NCBI GenBank assembly: GCA_020029475.1
Contig: JAIBJG010000004.1
Location: forward strand, 1-45,035
Reading direction: 5' to 3'
Source of the DNA: Methanobacteriota archaeon
GTDB taxonomy: Archaea; Thermoplasmatota; Thermoplasmata; RBG-16-68-12
DNA length: 45,035 bases
The stretch's first letter is position 1. Each line of letters opens with the position of its first letter. Below, in pieces: positions 24,819-33,829 of the stretch. Under the pieces are notes generated by a model. It ran no database searches. It saw only the letters and a program-made list of their open reading frames with translations, and was not told where the DNA came from. A program made the position numbers and the translations under genes.

Positions 24819-25223
24819 GTGGCTCGTTTCGTGAAGATTTCTCAGGGCGAGTTCACCTCCGTCCGGAAACTGTACGAGAGCGTGATGTCGTACGCGTGCC
24901 ACGGCCTGTTCGTCCGCGAGGGCTCTGTCCTCGCGGATGAGATCGTCCGCGAGGTCGAGGAGGGGGAGGACCTCCTCCCGACGGCCCGGAAGATCCTGAT
25001 CGCGAGGGGCTGGGTCGAGGACGTCACGTTCACGGATCGAGGGGCCCGCGTCCGGGGGTCCGTGGAGTCGTCCCCGGGCAACGAGGCGGAGACGTGCCAC
25101 CGGCTGCGGGGCATCCTGTCCCGCCTCATGGAGATTGCGACGAAGGAACGCTCCCGTCTTTCCGAAGTCGAGTGCGTGAGCACGGGAGCGAGGGAGTGCG
25201 TGTTCGCCCAGGAGGAGACCTGA
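24819..25223 (+). CDS. V4R-domain-like protein
   Basis: 134 residues from a GTG, with a TATA-like GCTTATAG about 25 nt upstream. The C-terminal half resembles V4R (4-vinyl reductase-like) ligand-binding domains, ending in the typical VECVSTGARECVFAQ with two Cys. V4R domains bind small hydrophobic molecules or metals and often act as sensor modules. Its stop overlaps the start of the roadblock gene (ATGA), so the two are translationally coupled and may form a sensor-transducer pair. Confidence 0.72.
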   Translation: MARFVKISQGEFTSVRKLYESVMSYACHGLFVREGSVLADEIVREVEEGEDLLPTARKILIARGWVEDVTFTDRGARVRGSVESSPGNEAETCHRLRGILSRLMEIATKERSRLSEVECVSTGARECVFAQEET

Positions 25224-25576
25224 TGCCCTTGGAGAGGATGCTTCGACAACTCCGCGAAACCTGCGGCTCGCAGGCCGCTGCGGTCGTGAGCCGGGATGGC
25301 CTCGTGATTGCCGGAGACATGCCGGAAAGCATCTCCCGGGAGACGTTCGCGATCATGTGCGCGACGATCCTCGGGGCGGGGATGACCGCGGCAACGGAGC
25401 TCCGCGTCTCCTCGCCGAGCCACATCGTCCTCGCGACGAAGGAGACCCGCATCCACATCTTCGAGGCGGGCCCCCGCGCGCTGATCGTCCTCGTCGCGCC
25501 CCCGAGCCGCGACGATGCGGAGATCCGGAACGCCCTGAAACCGATCCTCGAGGAGATCCGCCGGGAGATCGGCTAG
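25223..25576 (+). CDS. Roadblock/LC7 domain protein
   Basis: 117 residues from the ATG that overlaps the upstream stop. The fold pattern is typical of single-domain roadblock/MglB-like proteins: LRETCGSQAAAVVSRDGLVIAGDMPE at the start, ATILGAGMTAATEL in the helix, and IFEAGPRALIVLVAPPS in the last strands. Such proteins dimerise and regulate small GTPases or sense membranes. No MglA-type GTPase lies in the window. Pairing with the V4R protein suggests a small signalling module, possibly feeding the membrane regulator that follows. Confidence 0.85.
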   Translation: MPLERMLRQLRETCGSQAAAVVSRDGLVIAGDMPESISRETFAIMCATILGAGMTAATELRVSSPSHIVLATKETRIHIFEAGPRALIVLVAPPSRDDAEIRNALKPILEEIRREIG

Positions 25577-25679
25577 GGTCGTGTCAAACTCTGGCAAACC
25601 GCTAAATAACACACAACCGGGTCTACCAAACGACCTAAATACGCAGGGGTCGCTTCCGGATACGAAGGACGGACATCGG

Positions 25680-26669
25680 ATGAGGGCCGAACGGCTCGCA
25701 CTACTCGGGGTACTGACGCTGGCGCTCGTCGCCATCGCCGCCTCTTCCGTCGCGCGCGCAACCGACCCGCCCGGGATGGACGGGGGGATGGACCCGCAGG
25801 TCGTCCTCCTCGCGGACATCCGGTCCGACTTCAACGTGATGGAGGCGGGCTCGACCCTCCCGATGCGGGTGATCGTCGTCGACCAGCACGGCGTCCCCGT
25901 ACCCGGCGCCCGGGTGGAGGTATCCGCCGCGGGCGCGACCCTGAGCCCCGCCGCCGGGGTCACGGACTCGGACGGGGTCTTCCGGTTCCGCCTCACGGCG
26001 GGGGCGACGTCCGTGACGCGGGCGACCTCCGTCGTCGCAACGGTCACGATGGCGGGAGCCGCGACGGGCTCGGACCGGTACGACCTCACGATCGCGAGGG
26101 CGGCGCCGACGGTGCAGATCCTCCCGCAGCGGGAGGCGGTCTCCGTGGGCCTCGGTGCGATCCTCGCCGCCGCGTTCCTGAGCACGGAGATCGGCCGGTA
26201 CGGCGCGTTCAAGGCGATCATCTTCCCGCTGTACTCCCGGCTGAAGAAGGAGGAGGTGCTCGACCACTTCGTCCGGGGCCAGATCTACGGGTACATCGTG
26301 TCCCACCCCGGGGAACACTACAACTCGATGCGGCAGGACCTGAAGGTCACGAACGGGACGCTGTCCCACCACCTCCGGACCCTGGAGATGATGGGGTTCA
26401 TCAAGTCGTACCGGGAGGGCGTGTTCAAGCGCTTCTACCCGATCGAGGTCTCCGTCCCGCAGGACCGGGGCGTGAAGCTGAGCGACCTCCAGATCCAGAT
26501 CCTGGAGATGGTCCGGAGCGGCTCCGGGCCGACCCAGGGGGACATCGCGGGGCGCCTCGACGTGACCCAGCAGACCGTCTCGTACAACATCCGCACCCTC
26601 AGCCGGGAGGGCGCGATCCGCATGGAGAAGGACGGCCGGAACACCCGGTACTATCCGCCTGCGGCGTGA
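25680..26669 (+). CDS. Membrane-anchored transcription regulator: signal peptide, Ig-like domain, TM, two winged helices
   Basis: 329 residues from the ATG at 25680. Residues 1-27 are a signal peptide (LALLGVLTLALVAIAASSVARA); about 38-140 form an Ig/Big_1-like extracellular domain (VVDQHGVPVPGARVEVSAAG...DSDGVFRFRLTA); about 153-185 are membrane-spanning; two winged helices follow inside the cell, ~195-255 (DLKVTNGTLSHHLRTLEMMGFIKSY) and ~265-327 (DIAGRLDVTQQTVSYNIRTLSREG). This is a one-protein surface sensor and DNA-binding regulator. The frame is open to a GTG at 25581, but TATA-like elements near 25605 and 25636 lie in that extension. It directly precedes the AAA+ unit in the same direction and is a candidate regulator of it. 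Confidence 0.85.
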   Translation: MRAERLALLGVLTLALVAIAASSVARATDPPGMDGGMDPQVVLLADIRSDFNVMEAGSTLPMRVIVVDQHGVPVPGARVEVSAAGATLSPAAGVTDSDGVFRFRLTAGATSVTRATSVVATVTMAGAATGSDRYDLTIARAAPTVQILPQREAVSVGLGAILAAAFLSTEIGRYGAFKAIIFPLYSRLKKEEVLDHFVRGQIYGYIVSHPGEHYNSMRQDLKVTNGTLSHHLRTLEMMGFIKSYREGVFKRFYPIEVSVPQDRGVKLSDLQIQILEMVRSGSGPTQGDIAGRLDVTQQTVSYNIRTLSREGAIRMEKDGRNTRYYPPAA

Positions 26670-26737
26670 CGTCCCGGAGTGCGGTCGGGTCACGCTTTAT
26701 GCCATATCGCGGCTATTGGCTCCGGGAGGAGTCGTCC

Positions 26738-27991
26738 GTGGGCACCCGGCTGCGCATATCCGCAGGGCTCGCCGTTGTCGTCGCGGCGGTGGTCCTGCTC
26801 TCCCTTCCGGGCGGGGTCGCGGCGACCCGCACGATCACGTACCCGTTCATCGCGGGGTCGTACGTGATCCCGATGGACGGGCAGCAGACGGACCTGCTTC
26901 ACGCGTTCGGTCTCGTGCACGCGATCCTCCGCGCGGGGGTGCCCGTGTATCGGGTCCTGAGCCCGCCCGCGGTCCTCCTGAAGGTGGACCCCCTCGCCCC
27001 GAGGGTCGCCTTCGATGGCGGGCCGTTCCTCGTGTGGGGCACGTACTCCGCGGAGTTCGCCGCCGCCGCGGCGGGGTTCCCCGGCGTCACGTACCTCCGG
27101 CTCGCGGAGCTCGAGGTCCTCGACCGCGTGCTCCCGATCAAGAAGCCGACGGGCGTCCTGATCCTGAGGGGCGGGTTCGACTGGGGGCACACCGGGGTCC
27201 TCCTCGACCAGCTCGGGATCCCGTACGACCTGATGACCCAGGCGGAGTTCGCCGCGGACCCCGGGGCCATCTTCCGCTACGCCCTCGTCGTCGACGACTG
27301 CAACGGGTGGAGCGGCCGGTACCCGGGGGACGCGATCGCGGACGCGTTCCGGATCTTCGTCGCGGGCGGCGGGCACGCGATCTTCACGGACATCGCGCTG
27401 AAGGACATGGAGGTCCTCTTCCCCGGCCACCTCTCCCTGTTCACGAGCCACCGAGGCACGTACAACGCGACGGTCCACACGTTCGGGGACGCGCCGTCCC
27501 AGTACTTCGGGCCAGATCAAATATCCGTGTACACGGAGATCGACGGGGTCGTCATGGGCCCCCCCGTCGCGGAGGGCGTGAACGTCCTCCTCGACCTTCC
27601 GAACTATCCGTACGGCTACCAGGTCGCGTACCGGATCCTCGCCGCGGACTTCGCGGTCGGGAACGGGACCGTGGAGGGGTTCGCGTACCACCCCTTCGAG
27701 CAGACGGGGGCGGGCCACACGTTCTCGTCCGTCCTGTACGGGAACACGTTCGTCAGCGCGGTCCCCTTCCTGCCGCCCGCCCCGCCCCCGGAGCCGATCG
27801 CCCTCGGCCTCCCGACCCCGCCCCCCGCGCCCCCGGTGCCGCCCCCGCCGCCTCCGCCCCCGAGCCTCCCCGTCGTGAACCTCGCGTACGCGGGGTACCT
27901 GTTCTCCGGGTTCACGGGCCTCGGGCTCGCGGACATCCTGCGGAACCGCCTGAAGCTCCGGACTCGGGAGAAGATTGCCGTGAGGACCTAG
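26738..27991 (+). CDS. Exported protein with proline-rich linker and C-terminal membrane anchor
   Basis: 417 residues from the GTG at 26738, which follows a GGGAGGAG ribosome binding site; the ORF extension to 26666 runs through a TATA-like CTTTAT near 26695. The signal peptide is RISAGLAVVVAAVVLLSLPGG. The main domain (~30-345) has alternating alpha/beta texture (TGVLILRGGFDWGHTGVLLDQ; ALVVDDCNG) somewhat like glutamine-amidotransferase folds, but no catalytic triad can be assigned. A long Pro-rich stretch (~350-385) leads to a hydrophobic segment and a basic tail. First gene of the four-gene AAA+ unit; family not recognised. Confidence 0.75.
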   Translation: MGTRLRISAGLAVVVAAVVLLSLPGGVAATRTITYPFIAGSYVIPMDGQQTDLLHAFGLVHAILRAGVPVYRVLSPPAVLLKVDPLAPRVAFDGGPFLVWGTYSAEFAAAAAGFPGVTYLRLAELEVLDRVLPIKKPTGVLILRGGFDWGHTGVLLDQLGIPYDLMTQAEFAADPGAIFRYALVVDDCNGWSGRYPGDAIADAFRIFVAGGGHAIFTDIALKDMEVLFPGHLSLFTSHRGTYNATVHTFGDAPSQYFGPDQISVYTEIDGVVMGPPVAEGVNVLLDLPNYPYGYQVAYRILAADFAVGNGTVEGFAYHPFEQTGAGHTFSSVLYGNTFVSAVPFLPPAPPPEPIALGLPTPPPAPPVPPPPPPPPSLPVVNLAYAGYLFSGFTGLGLADILRNRLKLRTREKIAVRT

Positions 27992-27992
27992 A

Positions 27993-28877
27993 ATGCGACC
28001 CCGGTTCGTCCTCGCCGCGCTTGTCCTCCTCCTCTCCGTCGCGGGGGCCTCGATCGCCCCGCCATCGAGGGCGGCGTGGCCGTCCCCCGTGTTCGAGGAC
28101 AATCTCGCGGTGGAGTGGAGCCCGCTCCGGATCATGGACCAGGACCGGGTCACGCTCGTGATCCGCACGATCCCCGCGAACACGTTCATCAAGGGCGCGA
28201 CCGTGTACGTCTCGATCACGGACCCCGACAACGTCACGCTGGGCCCGTTCCCGAACCCGATGGTCCTCGGGAACCCGCCCTCGCAGGCGACGTTCGGCGT
28301 GCGGGCGTACCCGAACGGGACGACCGTGAGCTTCTACTTCGTCGCCTGGGACTTCGAGAACGATGTCGTGACGAGCCAGGCCCACTCATACCGCGTGGAG
28401 GGGACGCCCGCGTTCGGATGGCGGCACTCCGGGTTCGAGGAGAACGTCGAGGTGACGTGGTTCCCACCGCTCCCGCAGCCCCACGACGAGGTCACCGTCT
28501 CCATTCGCAGCCGGGAGCCGGCAGTCCGGATCGGCGGGGCGAACCTCCTGATCCGGTACATCTACCAGTCCGACCCGCCGAAGGCGGGCGGGTTCGTGAT
28601 GCAGTACGTGAACACGACCCACCTCGCCGCCACGATCCCGGGGTTCCCGCCCGCCACCCAGGTCGTGTTCTGGATCGTCGCGTGGGACAAGGACGTGAAC
28701 ACGATCTCGTCCCCGTACTACGGGTACAACCTCTCCGTGGACAAGTACACGAAGCACGAGAACCTGCCGTTCCCTCCCGTCGAGACGTACGTCGGGATGG
28801 GGATCGGCCTCGGGGTCCTCGTGCCCGTCGCCGTGTACTTCGTGGACCTGCGCCGGAAACGGAGGTCCTCGGGATGA
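27993..28877 (+). CDS. Exported, C-terminally anchored protein with two Ig-like repeats
   Basis: 294 residues; ATG two bases after the previous stop. The signal peptide is FVLAALVLLLSVAGASIAPP. Two similar beta-rich repeats follow: FEDNLAVEWSPL...ANTFIKGATVYVSITDP and FEENVEVTWFPPL...AVRIGGANLLIRYIY, each ending with a VVFWIVAWD or VSFYFVAWD strand. One TM helix (GMGIGLGVLVPVAVYFV) and a basic stop-transfer tail end the protein. The stop overlaps the ATG of the AAA+ gene. It likely forms an external complex with the preceding protein; the specific role is unknown. Confidence 0.78.
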   Translation: MRPRFVLAALVLLLSVAGASIAPPSRAAWPSPVFEDNLAVEWSPLRIMDQDRVTLVIRTIPANTFIKGATVYVSITDPDNVTLGPFPNPMVLGNPPSQATFGVRAYPNGTTVSFYFVAWDFENDVVTSQAHSYRVEGTPAFGWRHSGFEENVEVTWFPPLPQPHDEVTVSIRSREPAVRIGGANLLIRYIYQSDPPKAGGFVMQYVNTTHLAATIPGFPPATQVVFWIVAWDKDVNTISSPYYGYNLSVDKYTKHENLPFPPVETYVGMGIGLGVLVPVAVYFVDLRRKRRSSG

Positions 28878-31579
28878 CCGCACTCGACACCGCGGTCCGC
28901 CCGGGCCGCCGGCGCCGCATCGCGGGGACGATCGTGGATCGTGTGCGGGCCTTGAAGCTCCCGGACCTCCAGGCCCTGTGGGTGAGGGAGCGGGCCCGCC
29001 CCGTCCTCGTGAAGGGCGCCGCGTTCTTCGGGCTCGCCTCGACGGGGTTCGCGTGGATCCCGTTCTACCCGTGGTGGGCGCTCCTGTTCCTCGCGTTCGT
29101 CGTCGGGGCCCTCGCCGTCCGGTTCCCGCTCCTCTCCCTGATCGCCCTCGGGGTCCTCGTGTCCGCCTCCGCGGCGGCGCAGATGGCGGAGTTCGGGCTC
29201 TTCTTCCTCGGCTTCACCCTCGCGGTCTCCCTCGTCTCCCTATTCGACTGGCGGTTCGGGTACCTCGTGTTCGGTTCCGTGTTCCTCTCCCTCCTCGGCG
29301 CGCCGTTCCTGCCGCCGCTGCTCGCCGCGGTCCTGTTCTCCCGGTTCCTCGCGGTCGCCTCCATGGCGGCGTCCGCGACGTTCCTCTCGTTCCTCGTCAC
29401 GTGCGGGAACCTGAACGTGGCGGGGTTCTTCGTCGGCCCGCCCCACGTCACGAGCTTCATGGTCATCGGGACCGCCGCGAAGCCGGACTGGACCCCGGGG
29501 GACCTCGGCGGGGCCCTCTTGAGGATCGGGCTCGCGAACCCGGACGTGATGTCCACGCTCCTCTCGACGAACTACGGGGCGTCCCTCGTCCCCTTCCTCG
29601 AGGTCGTCCTCTGGTGCGGGATCGTGTTCCTCGTCGCGGAGCTCGCCCGCCGGAAGGACTCCCTGGAGAACTGGCTGATGGCCGCGTTCGTCGCGACCGC
29701 CGCCCTCGCGGTGGGGTACGTGCTCTCGAGCCTCGCCCTCGGGGTGCCGATCCCCCTCGAGTCCGCGCCCCTCCTCGTGGGGGCCTTCGGCCTGATCGCG
29801 GGGACGATCGCGGCGGGGTACCTCGGGAAGGACGCGTTCCGGGAGTACTTCATGGGCCAGACCGCGACGACGGTGGGCCGGCGGCTCGCGGACCTCCCGG
29901 AGGCCCGGTCGACGAAGTTCTCCCTCGTCGGCGGGCTCGCGGACGTGAAGGCGGACCTGAAGGAGTCCATCGTCGTCCCGCTGAAGAAGCCGGAGGTCGC
30001 GGCCCGGTACGGGATCGCCCCGCCCCGCGGGATCCTCCTCTTCGGCCCGCCGGGGTGCGGGAAGACCTTGCTGATGTCCGCCCTCGCGGGGGAGCTGAAT
30101 ATCGAGATGTTCACGGTGAAGTGCTCGGACGTGATGTCGAAGTGGTACGGGGAGAGCGAGCAGCGGATCGAGCAGCTGTTCCGGACCGCGAAGGAGCGCC
30201 GCCCCGCAATCATCTTCTTCGACGACATCGACGCGATCGCGAAGTCCCGGGACCTGTACGCGGGGGACGACGTCACCCCGAGGCTGCTGGGGATGATCCT
30301 CTCCGAGATCGACGGCCTCGACAAGTCCCCCGGGCTGATCATGGTCGGGACGACGAACAAGCCCGAGCTCCTCGACTCCGCGATCCTCCGGCCGGGGCGC
30401 TTCGACAAGATCATCTACGTGCCGCCGCCGTCCCGTGCGGAGCGGGTGGAGATCCTCAGGGTCCACCTCGCGGGCCGGCCCGTCTCCGACGCCATCGACC
30501 TCGAGGGAATCGCGGAGCGCACGGAGCGGTTCTCCGGCGCGGACCTCGCGAACCTCGTGAAGGAGGCCGCGGTCGTCGCGATGCGCAGGTCCCTGTCCTC
30601 GCAGCGGGAGGAGTCGATCACGCCGAGGGAGTTCGAGGACGTGCTCCCGAAGATGAAGCCGAGCATCACCCTCGCGCAGGCGGAGGAATACGAGCGGCTG
30701 CGCCTGATGTACGAGCGGAAGATGCACCGGATCGAGCGGGAGGAGGAGGGGGTCGGATGGGCCGACGTCCGGGGCCTCGAGGAGGTGAAGGCGTCCCTGC
30801 GGGCGTACATGGACCTCGTGTTCACGAAGCGGGGGGCGATGGCGGACTTCCGCGTGAAGGCGTCCAAGGGGATCCTCCTGTTCGGTCCCCCGGGATGCGG
30901 GAAGACGTATCTGATGCGGGCCGCAGCGAACGAGCTCGGGATCCCGATCCAGACGATCGAGGGGCCGTCCCTCCTCTCCACGGGCGGGGACGGAGGGGCC
31001 GCGATCAAGGAGATCTTCTACCTGGCCCGCGAGAACGCGCCCTCCGTCGTGCTCTTCGACGACATCGACCTCGTCGCGTCCGCGCAGGACCGGAGCCCCG
31101 AGGCGCGGAACCTCCTCTCCCTGTTCCTCGCGCAGCTAGACTCCGTCGGGGAGTCCGAGCGGGTCCTCGTCGTCGCGACGACGAACCGGCCCCACGTCCT
31201 CGAGGCGTCCCTCCTCCGGCCGGGGCGGTTCGACAAGATGTTCTACGTCCCGCCCCCGGACGCGGGGGCCCGCCTCGCCCTCGCGGAGTCCGCCCTGAAG
31301 GGGGTGCCTGCCGCGGGGGTGGGCCGGGACCTCCTCGTCCGGCTCTGTCGGGAGGCGGAGGGGTTCTCGAGCGCGGACGTGATCTCGGCCGTGGAGGAGG
31401 CGAAGCTGATCGCGATCCGGGAGGGGACGCGGGAGGTCCGCCCCGTCCACCTCGAGGCGGGGTTCGCCCGGCTCCGGCCCTCCGTGACCGTGGAGTCCCT
31501 CGGGTGGTCCCGGGAATTCATCCGGGCCCACAACATCCGGCTGTCGGCGGAGCGCCCGAAGGAGGAGGGCCCGACATGA
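28874..31579 (+). CDS. Polytopic membrane protein with two C-terminal AAA+ domains (Cdc48-like, noncanonical Walker B)
   Basis: 901 residues. About residues 45-330 contain roughly eight or nine TM helices. Two classical AAA+ domains follow. D1: Walker A GPPGCGKT (391-398), pore loop KWYGES (about 423), Walker B IIFFDDID (Asp450-Asp451), sensor GTTNKP and LRPGRFDK. D2: Walker A GPPGCGKT (671-678), Walker B VVLFDDID (729-730), ATTNRP and LRPGRFDK; its pore loop region (STGGDGG) lacks an aromatic. The usual Walker B Glu is Asp in both rings. No protease domain is present, so it is probably an unfoldase or remodeller acting on membrane or exported substrates, unlike FtsH. Coupled by ATGA overlaps to genes on both sides. 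Confidence 0.88.
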   Translation: MTALDTAVRPGRRRRIAGTIVDRVRALKLPDLQALWVRERARPVLVKGAAFFGLASTGFAWIPFYPWWALLFLAFVVGALAVRFPLLSLIALGVLVSASAAAQMAEFGLFFLGFTLAVSLVSLFDWRFGYLVFGSVFLSLLGAPFLPPLLAAVLFSRFLAVASMAASATFLSFLVTCGNLNVAGFFVGPPHVTSFMVIGTAAKPDWTPGDLGGALLRIGLANPDVMSTLLSTNYGASLVPFLEVVLWCGIVFLVAELARRKDSLENWLMAAFVATAALAVGYVLSSLALGVPIPLESAPLLVGAFGLIAGTIAAGYLGKDAFREYFMGQTATTVGRRLADLPEARSTKFSLVGGLADVKADLKESIVVPLKKPEVAARYGIAPPRGILLFGPPGCGKTLLMSALAGELNIEMFTVKCSDVMSKWYGESEQRIEQLFRTAKERRPAIIFFDDIDAIAKSRDLYAGDDVTPRLLGMILSEIDGLDKSPGLIMVGTTNKPELLDSAILRPGRFDKIIYVPPPSRAERVEILRVHLAGRPVSDAIDLEGIAERTERFSGADLANLVKEAAVVAMRRSLSSQREESITPREFEDVLPKMKPSITLAQAEEYERLRLMYERKMHRIEREEEGVGWADVRGLEEVKASLRAYMDLVFTKRGAMADFRVKASKGILLFGPPGCGKTYLMRAAANELGIPIQTIEGPSLLSTGGDGGAAIKEIFYLARENAPSVVLFDDIDLVASAQDRSPEARNLLSLFLAQLDSVGESERVLVVATTNRPHVLEASLLRPGRFDKMFYVPPPDAGARLALAESALKGVPAAGVGRDLLVRLCREAEGFSSADVISAVEEAKLIAIREGTREVRPVHLEAGFARLRPSVTVESLGWSREFIRAHNIRLSAERPKEEGPT

Positions 31580-31872
31580 ACCTCTTCGAGGCCGCCCTGC
31601 TCGCGGTCGTGTCCGTGATCGCGGTCGTCGCGGTGATCGCGCTCCGGTTCCCCCGGGGGCGCGCGGAGTGGCCCCTCGACGCCCGTCAGTCCGCGTGGCT
31701 CCTGGTGAGCGGGCTCACCGCGGTAATCGTGTTCGTCCTCCTGTACGTCGCGACGCGGGACGTCCGCTGGCCGGATGCGGTTACCGTGACGTTCGGGGCG
31801 GTGTCCCTACTCCTTGCGCTCCTCGCCGGGGTCGCGCTGTTCCTGCCGCAGGGCCTTCGCGCGCGACCGTGA
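31576..31872 (+). CDS. Small three-TM membrane protein
   Basis: 98 residues; the ATG overlaps the AAA+ stop. Three hydrophobic helices (AALLAVVSVIAVVAVIAL, LLVSGLTAVIVFVLLYVA, FGAVSLLLALLAGVALFL) fill the protein. Tight coupling suggests a subunit or regulator of the AAA+ ATPase. The last 66 bp overlap the 3' end of the convergent beta-helix gene. Family not recognised. Confidence 0.72.
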   Translation: MNLFEAALLAVVSVIAVVAVIALRFPRGRAEWPLDARQSAWLLVSGLTAVIVFVLLYVATRDVRWPDAVTVTFGAVSLLLALLAGVALFLPQGLRARP

Positions 31873-33807
31873 CCGCCACAGGACCGCGAGGAGGCCCACG
31901 GCGAGGATCACGAGGGAGGCCGCCCAGACCGGCGTGAGGTCCACCCGCCGCGGTGCGTGCTCCACGTCGAAGGCGAAGAGGTGCGTCGTGGACAGGCGGT
32001 TCCCCGTGAGGTCCGTCGCGGTGTCCCGCACCGTGACGAAGCACGTCTCCCCGTACGCCGCGTCGAGGATCGCGAAGCTCACGGAGCGACCGTCCGCGCT
32101 CCATTCGAAGGCGCCGATCGTGTGGCCGACGACCCCGATCGCGGCCTCCGTGGCGGTGCGGTTCATCGGCTCCGAGAAGACGATCGTGACCCGCGCCCCG
32201 AGCCGGACCCCGACGGAGTCCCTCGCGGGGATTGTGTCCTCGACGCTGGGCCTCGTCGTGTCCGTCTGGAGAAAGGTCTCCGTGTGGGTCCTGGACATGT
32301 CGACGACCCGCGGGGTCCCGCGGAACTCGTATCCGGGGCGGCCGATGAAGACCTCCACCTGGGAGGGGGTGAGGAGGGGCGGCCCCTGGGTGGCCTGGAC
32401 CCGGCTGAGGACGCCGTGGGTCGCGGGGATCCACAGGCTGGACCCGAGGGCGTCGGTCGTCCGGCGGGCGATCTCCGCGCCGTCCTGGGTCACCCGCACG
32501 TTGACGTCGGGGATCGGAGCCCCCGAGTCCGTCGTCGCCCGCACGTGGAGGAAGTTCTTGATCGTCACGGAGGACCGCTCGTCCGTGATGTTCACGGCGT
32601 CGATCCGGAACAGCGTGTTCAGGGAGACGACCTGGGATACGCTCGTCAGGAGGAACTGGCTGCTCGAATTCGTGAGCGTGGAGTTCACGACGGTCGCGGT
32701 GCTGTTCGCGGCGAAGACGAGTCCGTGGTTGTTCCGGAGGCGGGCCCCGGAGACGGTCACGTTCACGCAGTCGTACAGCGTGAGGAGGCCCTGCTCCGTT
32801 GCGTTCCCCGAGAAGCCCCGGAGGCGCCCGGAGTCAAGGTCCGCGGCGTCGATCGTGATGTCCCGGGCCCGGTAGCGGTACAGGGCCTCCATGGGGATCC
32901 CGTTCACGAGGTTCCCGCTGGACAGGGGGAGGGTCCCCCGGGAGTTGTACGGGATTTCGACGCCGACCGCGTTGTTCCGGACGATGTTGTCCCGCAAGGT
33001 GACCGCGGAATCGGACAGGAGGACTCCCGTGCCGCCGTAGTTCGGGATGCCGTTCCCCTCGATCACGTTGCCCTCGACGATCGGGGCGGAGCTCAGGACG
33101 AGGAGCCCGACCCATCCGTTCCGGATCGTGTTGTTCGAGATCCGGGGCTGGCCTCCGAGGTACACGTAGATTCCGAAGTAGTTGTCCGTGAGGTTGTTGT
33201 TTCGGATCACGGGGCTCGCGTCCTGGGTGATGATTCCCGTCCGCTCGTTGAACACCTGGGTCGCGATGTTGTTGTTCTCGATCACCGGCTCCGCGCCCGG
33301 CCCGAGGACCTGGATCGCGCGCAGCCCGCTCTCGAGGATCGAGTTGTTCGCGATCCGCGGGGACGACTGACGGATGTCCAGGGTCGTCGATCCCCAGGAG
33401 AACTCGGCCCACTCGACGACAGATCCGACGGACCGCTGGAACTGGATCGAGACCCAGTCGTTTCGATCCGGGAACGGGTCGTTCGACGTGAACACGATGT
33501 GGGAGTCGAATCGTCCGACCGCGAGGATCGTCCCGAGGACGACGATCGAATGGGAGGCGGGAGGGGCGGTGTCGAACCGGACCGTGACCCCGGGGTCCAC
33601 GGTCAGGGTCACCCCAACGGGGACGATCACGTCCCCCGTGACGATGTACGGGCTCCCGGGCACCGTCCACGTCGTGTTGCCGCTCAGGGCGCCGGAGACG
33701 AACGTCGGTCCTGCACCCGCCGTATGCACGAACGGCGTGGGGATCGAGAGGACCAGCACGAGGGCGAGGAGAAGGACCGCGAGGACAGGGTTCCCGCCGC
33801 GTCGCAC
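31807..33807 (-). CDS. Exported right-handed beta-helix (NosD/PbH1-like) surface protein with C-terminal anchor
   Basis: 666 residues from a GTG. Signal peptide: PVLAVLLLALVLVLSIPTP. About residues 45-400 hold repeated PbH1/NosD-type rungs (PRIANNSIL, PVIENNNIA, PVIRNNNLTDNYFGIYV, PRISNNTIRNGWVGLLV, PIVEGNVIEGNG). Then come a CarboxypepD_reg-like segment (~425-470) and a Big_5-like domain (SVGVRLGARVTIVFSEPMN). One TM helix (VWAASLVILAVGLLAVLW) and a basic tail end it. Such proteins bind or modify carbohydrate, or form surface coats. A TATATAT box about 23 nt upstream predicts a leaderless transcript. Confidence 0.9.
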   Translation of the reverse strand: MRRGGNPVLAVLLLALVLVLSIPTPFVHTAGAGPTFVSGALSGNTTWTVPGSPYIVTGDVIVPVGVTLTVDPGVTVRFDTAPPASHSIVVLGTILAVGRFDSHIVFTSNDPFPDRNDWVSIQFQRSVGSVVEWAEFSWGSTTLDIRQSSPRIANNSILESGLRAIQVLGPGAEPVIENNNIATQVFNERTGIITQDASPVIRNNNLTDNYFGIYVYLGGQPRISNNTIRNGWVGLLVLSSAPIVEGNVIEGNGIPNYGGTGVLLSDSAVTLRDNIVRNNAVGVEIPYNSRGTLPLSSGNLVNGIPMEALYRYRARDITIDAADLDSGRLRGFSGNATEQGLLTLYDCVNVTVSGARLRNNHGLVFAANSTATVVNSTLTNSSSQFLLTSVSQVVSLNTLFRIDAVNITDERSSVTIKNFLHVRATTDSGAPIPDVNVRVTQDGAEIARRTTDALGSSLWIPATHGVLSRVQATQGPPLLTPSQVEVFIGRPGYEFRGTPRVVDMSRTHTETFLQTDTTRPSVEDTIPARDSVGVRLGARVTIVFSEPMNRTATEAAIGVVGHTIGAFEWSADGRSVSFAILDAAYGETCFVTVRDTATDLTGNRLSTTHLFAFDVEHAPRRVDLTPVWAASLVILAVGLLAVLWRSRSRAKALRQEQRDPGEERKE

Positions 33808-33829
33808 GACGCTTGTAGCGCCCGCGCCG

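Noticed and set aside
28978-31872. A 964-codon plus-strand frame across the AAA+ gene
   Set aside because: Only its last 98 codons (from 31576) look like a protein; the rest is an Arg/Pro-rich shadow of the AAA+ gene.
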